64,000 nt of DNA, taken from the NCBI RefSeq assembly GCF_918378365.1, contig NZ_OU912926.1, positions 2,604,001 through 2,668,000 of the forward strand, given 5' to 3'. Positions 58,242-64,000 of this stretch are shown in pieces (the first letter of the stretch is position 1; each line of letters opens with the position of its first letter). Both the position numbers and the translations under genes were made by a program. This stretch comes from Candidatus Nitrotoga arctica (GTDB lineage: Bacteria; Pseudomonadota; Gammaproteobacteria; Burkholderiales; Gallionellaceae). The notes below the pieces were generated by a model. That model worked only from the letters and a program-made list of their open reading frames with translations, was not told the origin of the DNA and ran no database searches.

Positions 58242-58667
58242 ATGACTACGCCAAACGACCTCAAGACTGTCGGCCTCAAGACTACGCTGCCGCGCCTAAA
58301 AATCCTCAATCTGTTCGAAAATGCCGAGGTACGGCACTTAAGCGCCGAAGATGTTTATAAAATGCTTATCGGAGAGGGGCTCGATGTCGGTCTGGCAACG
58401 GTCTATCGTGTACTCACACAATTCGAGCAAGCAGGACTGCTTGTCCGTCACCACTTTGAAACTGGCAAAGCGGTATTCGAACTTAATAAAGGTGGACACC
58501 ATGACCATTTAATATGTTTGCAATGTGGTCGGGTGGAAGAATTCCACGACCCAGCAATCGAAAAACGCCAAATAAAAATAGCCGATGAGCTTGGTTTCAC
58601 GATCCGTGACCATGCGCTTTATCTTTATGCTGACTGTAGTAAGGTCAATTGCCCACACAAAACATAA
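58242..58667 (+). CDS. fur: Ferric uptake regulator Fur
   Basis: A 141-residue metal-dependent repressor. The winged helix ([15 protein letters not shown] and [17 protein letters not shown]) is followed by the dimerisation domain with metal-site residues in [17 protein letters not shown] (near 86–102) and CSKVNCPH near the C-terminus. AAAGGA precedes the ATG. It probably controls the neighbouring FTR1, TonB and Fbp genes; this is inference from proximity. Confidence 0.96.
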   Translation: MTTPNDLKTVGLKTTLPRLKILNLFENAEVRHLSAEDVYKMLIGEGLDVGLATVYRVLTQFEQAGLLVRHHFETGKAVFELNKGGHHDHLICLQCGRVEEFHDPAIEKRQIKIADELGFTIRDHALYLYADCSKVNCPHKT

Positions 58668-58770
58668 ATCAAACTCAAGGGCGAAGAGTATATTTTTAGC
58701 TCTTTAAAATAAGTATTGAATTAAGAGAGTGGCTTAAATCTGGTGTCCTAAACGGAAGAACAAGCCTGCT

Positions 58771-59856
58771 TCATGACGCCGCACTTTTAATAAGGGGAAA
58801 AGCCACCACATGATCCACCTCCAAACGGATCCCAATCCACTCACCGATGGCATGGTTATGGTGGCTCGACACCAGGGAAAGCACGCGGTTACCACCAGGC
58901 AGGCGCAAGGTATAAAGAATATCCGCACCACGAAACGCCTTGTGCTCGACTTGAGCTAAGAGGGAGCTTGCATCGTCATGGATAATATCGTCCGGGCGTA
59001 ACAACACCTCCACCTCACACCCCTTTTTATTGCTACCATCATTACAGTCTACGGTAGAGTAAGCACTAGGAGTTTTGCTATACAGTGTACCCAGCTCGAT
59101 TTCAACCTGGTTAGCGTTAAGTAACTTCCCCGGCAGTAAAACGCCTTTACCAACGAAATCCGCAACGAAGCGGTTCTCGGGCAGATGGTACAAATTGTAG
59201 GCTTTGTCCCACTGCTGGATCTCACCATCATGCATTACCCCTATCATGTCGCCCATGGCGAATGCTTCATGCTGATCGTGAGTAACAATAATAGCGGTAG
59301 CGCCCTGCTGCTTGAGTATATCGCGCACCTCCAGCGAAAGTCGTTCACGCAGCTCAACATCCAGATTAGAAAACGGCTCGTCCATTAACAATAAGTTCGG
59401 GCAGGGTGCTAGCGCGCGAGCTAATGCCACGCGCTGCTGCTGACCACCGGAAAGTTCATGCGGATAAGCATGGCCACTCCCTGCCAGACCTACTGTTTGC
59501 AACAACTCTTCCACACGCTTATTACGTTCGATGCGCGATTGCCCATGCAAGCCAAAGCCCACATTGGCGGCTACATTCAAATGCGGAAATAGAGCATAGT
59601 CCTGAAATACCATGCCGATACGACGCTTCTCGGCAGGAACAATAAAACCGGGTGCGCTCACTCGCTCACCATTAAGCACAATTTCACCACCAGAAATGGG
59701 CTCGAATCCGGCGATAGCGCGGAGTACGGTGGTCTTGCCGCACCCTGATGGGCCAAGCAGGCAGCCGATATCGCCAGTATTCAGTGCAAAGGAGAGATCG
59801 CGCAATACTCTACGTGCCGCGTAGGACTGACTGACGTGTTTAAGTTCAAGCAACAT
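58771..59856 (-). CDS. fbpC: Ferric iron ABC transporter ATP-binding protein
   Basis: A 361-residue ABC ATPase with Walker A GPSGCGKTT (35–43), signature LSGGQQQRVALARAL near 135–149, Walker B LLLMDEPFSNLD near 156–167 and a C-terminal regulatory TOBE-like domain (VLLRPDDIIHD). It powers the FbpB permease. It is separated from fbpB by about 160 bases, unusually far for this operon, but on the same strand. Confidence 0.9.
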   Translation of the reverse strand: MLLELKHVSQSYAARRVLRDLSFALNTGDIGCLLGPSGCGKTTVLRAIAGFEPISGGEIVLNGERVSAPGFIVPAEKRRIGMVFQDYALFPHLNVAANVGFGLHGQSRIERNKRVEELLQTVGLAGSGHAYPHELSGGQQQRVALARALAPCPNLLLMDEPFSNLDVELRERLSLEVRDILKQQGATAIIVTHDQHEAFAMGDMIGVMHDGEIQQWDKAYNLYHLPENRFVADFVGKGVLLPGKLLNANQVEIELGTLYSKTPSAYSTVDCNDGSNKKGCEVEVLLRPDDIIHDDASSLLAQVEHKAFRGADILYTLRLPGGNRVLSLVSSHHNHAIGEWIGIRLEVDHVVAFPLIKSAAS

Positions 59857-60019
59857 GATGAGTAGTCTTCAATTTTCTTTTTTATTTATTCAACCACATA
59901 GGCGTAACTCAGAAATCTCCCCCAAGGATCCAGAATGTCAGAAACTTCCTCTAACCTTTTTTATGGAATAGGGTGCCCTGCCTTGCCTTTGTTCAAACCT
60001 GATCCCCAACACACCAGCG

Positions 60020-61666
60020 CTACTTTGAGCGATATCTGATCAGGACAATCACTGGTGCTAGCCCGGCCAGTACCAGTGCCACGGCGGGTAATGCAGCGCG
60101 GTTCCACTCGCCTCCCGAGGTCATCTCGAACACCCGCACTGCCAGAGTATCCCAGCCAAACGGTCGCGTCATCAGAGTAATCGGCATTTCCTTCATCACG
60201 TCCACAAATACCAACGCCGCCGCTGTTAAAAGGCCGCCACGCAAGATTGGTAAATGCACCCGGGCGATTAAGCTGACACCAGACACACCCAAACTGCGCG
60301 CAGCCTCATCCACGCTACGGGTAATGCGATGCATTTGACTTTCTATCGGACTGTGGGCCACCGCCAGAAAGCGTACCAGATATGCCAGAAGCATTACCAT
60401 CAAGGAACCTTGCAACAGCGGCGATTGCACCCAGCCCGCAGCCACAAATCGATTATCCAGCCATGCCACCGGAATGAATACCCCGACCGCCAGCACCGCC
60501 CCCGGTAGCGCGTAACCAATAGTGGCGATACGTGCCGTCATACGTAACAGCAAACCAGGATGCTGGCGGGCGCTATAGCTCAATAATAAGGCAACTGCCC
60601 CTGACAATAGCGCGGCCAAAGCAGCCAACGCCAACGAATGCCAGAAAAAATCCAAATATCGTACATCTAAATCTTGCTCCACTACTTCCGACGCCCAAAG
60701 CAACAACTGGGTGATAGGTATGATAAATCCCAGTGCCAGCACTACCAAACAAAAACCGGTAGCCAACCAAGCCTGAGCACCCGTAAGAAGAATGCGAGCC
60801 TGAACGCTGTGTTTGCCAGTCTGAGTATAGTGCATGCGTGTGCGGGTCTGCTGCTCTGCCAACAACACCACCAATACGAACACAATCAACAGTGAAGCTA
60901 GTTGCGAAGCAGCTTGAAGCGAAAACAGCGAGAACCACGCCTTATAGATAGCAGTAGTGAACGTATCGTAGTTGAATACCGCCACGGTGCCAAAATCCGC
61001 CAAGGTTTCCATCAGGGCCAACATCACGCCACCCACGATCCAAGGCCGCGCCATCGGCAGGGCCACCCGAAAAAACCCGACGGCGGGCGACAATCCGAGG
61101 GACTGCGCCACTTCCAGCGCATGCTTACCTTGGGTGAGAAAAGCATTTCGAGCAATCAGATAAACATAGGGATAAAGCGCAAATGTCATCACCGCAATAA
61201 CACCGCCCCTCGAGCGTATCGAGGGGAACTCAATCGGCCCCCACCATTCTCGCACCAAGGTTTGTACCGGTCCGGTGAAATCAAGCAGGCCGATAGCGAC
61301 AAATGCCGTCACATAGGCGGGAATTGCCAACGGCAATAATAGTGCCCAGGAAAACTGCTTGCGCCCTGGAAACTCACATACAGCCGTAAGCCACGCTAGG
61401 GAGACCCCCAATATTGCTACACCTAATCCCACCCCTAATACTAGCCAGAAAGTGTTGGTCAGCAATTGTGGCAGTTGATATTCCACCAGATGCGTCCAGA
61501 TTTCTCGTTCCGGCGTCAGTAATGAGCTAAGCACTACAGCAACGGGAACCAAGGTGAGCATAGCAGTCAGCAATGCCGCTAAAACCCAACCGCTGGGCAA
61601 ACGAAATTTAAAAATAAAAGCGCCCACAATGGGCGCTTTTGCAGTAGATGTAGGCAATTGCTGCAT
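60020..61666 (-). CDS. fbpB: Ferric iron ABC transporter permease (double BPD domain)
   Basis: A 548-residue permease with about 12 hydrophobic helices in two homologous halves. Each half carries an EAA-type loop (EVAQSLGLSPAVGFFRVALPMARPWI near 185–210 and EAARSLGVSGVSLIARVHLPILRGGLL near 455–481). The first codons, MQQLPTSTAKAPIVGAFIFKF, encode a terminator-like hairpin (61616–61640), so the true start may lie further downstream. It follows fbpA by 8 bases. Confidence 0.92.
   Translation of the reverse strand: MQQLPTSTAKAPIVGAFIFKFRLPSGWVLAALLTAMLTLVPVAVVLSSLLTPEREIWTHLVEYQLPQLLTNTFWLVLGVGLGVAILGVSLAWLTAVCEFPGRKQFSWALLLPLAIPAYVTAFVAIGLLDFTGPVQTLVREWWGPIEFPSIRSRGGVIAVMTFALYPYVYLIARNAFLTQGKHALEVAQSLGLSPAVGFFRVALPMARPWIVGGVMLALMETLADFGTVAVFNYDTFTTAIYKAWFSLFSLQAASQLASLLIVFVLVVLLAEQQTRTRMHYTQTGKHSVQARILLTGAQAWLATGFCLVVLALGFIIPITQLLLWASEVVEQDLDVRYLDFFWHSLALAALAALLSGAVALLLSYSARQHPGLLLRMTARIATIGYALPGAVLAVGVFIPVAWLDNRFVAAGWVQSPLLQGSLMVMLLAYLVRFLAVAHSPIESQMHRITRSVDEAARSLGVSGVSLIARVHLPILRGGLLTAAALVFVDVMKEMPITLMTRPFGWDTLAVRVFEMTSGGEWNRAALPAVALVLAGLAPVIVLIRYRSK
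61616..61640 (-). terminator. Terminator-like hairpin at the fbpA–fbpB junction
   Basis: AAAAGCGCCCA and TGGGCGCTTTT form a perfect 11-base-pair stem with a 3-base loop. On the minus strand it is followed by ATTTTTAAA, giving a T-rich tail. It lies about 35 bases after the fbpA stop, within the first codons of the fbpB frame. It could reduce transcription into fbpB and fbpC so that the binding protein is made in excess. Confidence 0.7.
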
Positions 61667-61674
61667 TTAGCTAT

Positions 61675-62703
61675 TTATTTATATCTGGCACGATCCATTA
61701 ATTTAACTGCAGCGGTTTGCAATTCACCCGCTTTAACCACGTTAAGGGGGTTTTGCTTGAATTCTCCCCAAGCCGCAACCGCAGCATCAGGCTTCACCTT
61801 AGGATTGACCGGATATTCCATGTTTACATCAGCAAACAGATTCTGCGCTTTTTCTGAAGATAGCCACTCAAGAAACTTAACGGCCTCTGCTTGATGTTTA
61901 GCATGACGAGTGATGCCTGCCCCAGAAATATTCACATGCACACCGCTGTCTTTCGTATCCTGATTTGGCCAGAAAATCGCCAGCGGAAGATTGGGTTTTT
62001 TCTTCATCAGACCACCAAAATAATAAGTGTTAACCACCGTTATATCACACTGGCCAGCGGCCACTGCGGCCATCGCTCGGGCATCGTCGGATATAGGAGA
62101 AGTGGCCAGATTAGCCACCCAGGATTTCATTATCTGTTCAGTTTTAGGCTCACCGTATTCCTGAATCATCATCGCCACCAGCGATTGGTTATACACCGAC
62201 TTCGAAGTGCGTAAACATAGACGCCCTTTCCACTTTGGATTACCCAAATCTTCGTAGGTAGAAAGAGCAGCTGGTTTCACTTTGTCTTTGTTGTAAATGA
62301 TGGTGCGGGCACGCACCGACAAACCGAACCACTGGTTAGCCGGGTCACGCAAATGGGCAGGAATATTATCTAACAGCGTCTGGGATTGCACTGGTTGCAA
62401 TAGCCCCAGCTTGGTTGCTTGCCACAGGTTACCGGCGTCTACAGTAATCAGCATATCGGCGGGAGTATTGGCTCCCTCTGCTTTGAGCTTTTGTAGTAAC
62501 GCCCCTTCCTTGTCAGTGAGGAACTTGATGCTGGTGCCGGTTTCCTTGGTGTAGGCGTCGAATAGTGGCTTGATGAGCTGTTCGTTACGAGCCGTATAAA
62601 CCACAATTTCATTAGCCGCGTAAGTAGTCATTGCCACCGTTAGCATGGCAGTAGCAGCAAGAATGCCAGAAAAACGATGTAAAAACGACAGGCATTTGTC
62701 CAT
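61675..62703 (-). CDS. fbpA: Periplasmic Fe(3+)-binding protein
   Basis: From the Met at 62703 the protein has 342 residues and a signal peptide (LSFLHRFSGILAATAMLTVAMTTYAA). It begins NEIVVYTARNEQLIKPLFDAYTKETG and carries the tandem-Tyr iron ligand motif NTYYFGG near residue 220, with KFLEWLSSEKAQNLFADVN near 290. It captures ferric iron for FbpBC. A Fur-box-like sequence lies 75 bases before the start. Confidence 0.93.
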   Translation of the reverse strand: MDKCLSFLHRFSGILAATAMLTVAMTTYAANEIVVYTARNEQLIKPLFDAYTKETGTSIKFLTDKEGALLQKLKAEGANTPADMLITVDAGNLWQATKLGLLQPVQSQTLLDNIPAHLRDPANQWFGLSVRARTIIYNKDKVKPAALSTYEDLGNPKWKGRLCLRTSKSVYNQSLVAMMIQEYGEPKTEQIMKSWVANLATSPISDDARAMAAVAAGQCDITVVNTYYFGGLMKKKPNLPLAIFWPNQDTKDSGVHVNISGAGITRHAKHQAEAVKFLEWLSSEKAQNLFADVNMEYPVNPKVKPDAAVAAWGEFKQNPLNVVKAGELQTAAVKLMDRARYK

Positions 62704-62777
62704 TTCTATAAACTCCAAAGTGTCAGTTAGATGAATTAAATGAAAAGAAAACCAAGCATGCACCAGTTAACCATAAG

Positions 62778-62792
62778 TGATCATTATTTTCC
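62778..62792. promoter_or_regulatory. Candidate Fur box upstream of fbpA
   Basis: TGATCATTATTTTCC matches 11 of 14 defined positions of the 7-1-7 Fur consensus TGATAATNATTATCA. It lies 75 bases ahead of the fbpA start, where an iron-regulated promoter is expected. Fur itself is encoded nearby. Assignment is by consensus matching only. Confidence 0.5.
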
Positions 62793-62862
62793 AATCCGAT
62801 GAAAACATGCTCTCTATATATTTGTTCTTCTTGAAAAGCCTCGACTTTCATCCTGAACTAGA

Positions 62863-63351
62863 CTAAAGGATGCGCCGCGCGCCATTAAAGCGTTTCACCC
62901 AATATCGCTCTCCCATGTCAGAGACCATCACACTATCGGATTTGCTGCTGGATGCGTGGACAAATCGATTGTCTCCCAGATAGATGCCAACGTGGGAAAA
63001 TGTGCGCCTCATCGTATTAAAAAAAACCAGATCACCCAGCTGAAGTTCAGCCCGATGAATTTTCATACCAGCTCGACTAATGGCTCGTGCATTATGGGGT
63101 AGCAATATTCCAGTCGCTATGCTGTAAACGTGGCGCACGAAGCCACTGCAATCCATGCCAGTATCAAAAGACTGTCCGCCTAATTTATAACTCGTACCAA
63201 TCAAACTCATGGCGTAGAGAAGTAACTCAGCATGCAAGCCCTCGTCGGCCTTGGAAAACATAGACGCATCGTTCTTAACAACGTCATCCGCCCAAGCGGA
63301 TGGGAACGTGACAAGCAGCAAATTGACCAATAGAAGTATTATTAAACGCAT
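62863..63351 (-). CDS. NlpC/P60 family peptidoglycan peptidase
   Basis: From the Met at 63351 the product has 162 residues with a signal peptide (IILLLVNLLLVTFPSAWA). The NlpC/P60 catalytic Cys is in FDTGMDCSGFVRHVY, the His in TFSHVGIYLGDNRFVHAS, with ARAISRAGMKI between. Such enzymes cleave D-Glu–diamino-acid cross-links in the cell wall. It is on the same strand as fbpA, upstream, separated by about 160 bases. Its link to iron uptake, if any, is not shown. Confidence 0.92.
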   Translation of the reverse strand: MRLIILLLVNLLLVTFPSAWADDVVKNDASMFSKADEGLHAELLLYAMSLIGTSYKLGGQSFDTGMDCSGFVRHVYSIATGILLPHNARAISRAGMKIHRAELQLGDLVFFNTMRRTFSHVGIYLGDNRFVHASSSKSDSVMVSDMGERYWVKRFNGARRIL

Positions 63352-63405
63352 GCAAACAATATAGTAATGTAGGTAAGAATTCGAAATTGACTTAGTGCAG
63401 CACAT

Positions 63406-63919
63406 TTTAATTTGAAGAAGAATACCTCAAATGTGGCCTAAGAGGTATAAGAGCATTTTCCTGTCCCAAACGGCATCAGGCAAACGTTAAATCGATTATT
63501 ACTTCTTCATGAAAAAGCGAAGTCTATAATTCAAGTGATCACTTTTTGTAGCTAAAATACCAGCATGTATCCAGTTTTTAAATCTTGCCAAGAATAATTG
63601 TAGTTTAACAGAATCAAACGACATGTTTTTCGTTCAACCTCTTTAGAGTCTCCGCTTTAAGGTTCATAACTTTGGCTGTTCAGGCTTAAACTTGATTGAG
63701 ATGATTTAATTGGTTTTCAGCACGCAGTCTCTGAGTACTTAGTCAATAAAACCAAATATTTAGAGCTAATGATGGCGATAACCAAGATTCTTAACGTAGC
63801 AAGGCAATACGGTTAACTGATGTCGTCGTATAATAAGTTACAATTTTATCAAATCTGGGTTTGCAGATGTATGAGTACGGTATCATCACAACTTAACAAT
63901 ACTTTTTAAAGGAATCTTC
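63406..63919. other. Long AT-rich intergenic region
   Basis: 514 bases without a credible gene. A short minus-strand frame near 63620–63672 (MNLKAETLKRLNEKHVV) may be a gene fragment but is too short to support. It should contain the promoters of the NlpC/P60 gene and of the gene starting at 63920. Confidence 0.4.
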
Positions 63920-64000
63920 ATGTTAACAACAAAATACTGCGTAACTGGACGATGGCTACCGGCGTTAATCGCCAGCTTTGGTTTAACATGGGGAGTTAAC
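63920..64000 (+). CDS. Partial CDS, N-terminus of a probable exported protein
   Basis: An ATG with AAAGGAA upstream opens a frame that runs off the window. The 27 visible residues (MLTTKYCVTGRWLPALIASFG...) have a basic start and a hydrophobic core like a signal peptide. The family cannot be told. Confidence 0.5.
   Translation, partial: MLTTKYCVTGRWLPALIASFGLTWGVN

Overview
The window reads as a chromosomal segment of a betaproteobacterium in or near the order Nitrosomonadales, with a Gallionellaceae/Nitrotoga-like relative the most likely. That placement is an inference from gene order and protein flavour: a dapB–carAB–greA–yhbY–rlmE block, hrcA next to nadK–recN, an orn–M48 protease–cytochrome c–phhB–rsgA run, APS-reductase-type sulfate assimilation, and a dense iron block. 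Base composition is close to even. No rRNA, tRNA or CRISPR array was recognised.

Layout. 0.1–11 kb is housekeeping: rlmE, yhbY, greA, carB, carA, a DUF4202 gene, dapB, bamE, recN and nadK. 11.4–13.1 kb is an insertion between nadK and hrcA that holds a secreted PEGA/SUMF1-fold protein and a broken or tiny reading frame. 13.5–21.5 kb carries hrcA, hemH, orn, an M48 protease, a cytochrome c, phhB, rsgA, a complete IS630-type element with inverted ends and TA flanks, and a CobD/AmpE-like membrane protein. 21.7–29 kb is assimilatory sulfate reduction: cysN, cysD, cysH (APS reductase), a DUF934 protein, cysI, a TauE/SafE exporter, and cysB transcribed divergently; a YqhA-like membrane protein follows.

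29.9–38.1 kb is an accessory, defence-like island, with nearly all genes on the minus strand. It contains a type IIL (MmeI-like) restriction-modification enzyme whose methyltransferase domain is interrupted in frame by a DUF559 nuclease cassette bounded by inverted REP-like repeats. It also holds a third REP-like hairpin in the same gene, a RAYT (REP-associated transposase) fragment, a frameshifted N-terminal piece of a second type IIL enzyme, a HEPN-motif protein with a small partner, and a RelE toxin. The protein upstream of RelE ends in what looks like the C-terminal tail of a StbD/YefM antitoxin. The island ends in a decayed kinase/cyclic-nucleotide-binding gene beside queA.

38.1–47.5 kb returns to core functions: queA, rluF, a HAD phosphatase, lnt, a GIY-YIG protein, yceD, rpmF, plsX, fabH, fabD and fabG. 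The usual acpP–fabF do not follow fabG; a decayed IS6-family transposase lies there instead. 48–54.6 kb is a TetR-controlled RND multidrug efflux operon (adaptor, pump, outer-membrane channel). 55–62.8 kb is iron uptake and control: FTR1 permease, TonB–ExbB–ExbD, Fur, and an Fbp-type ferric ABC transporter (C, B, A) with a terminator-like hairpin at the fbpA/fbpB junction. An NlpC/P60 peptidase and the start of an exported protein close the window.

The strongest candidates for something new are the nuclease-in-methyltransferase cassette and the antitoxin-tail fusion in the 30–38 kb island.
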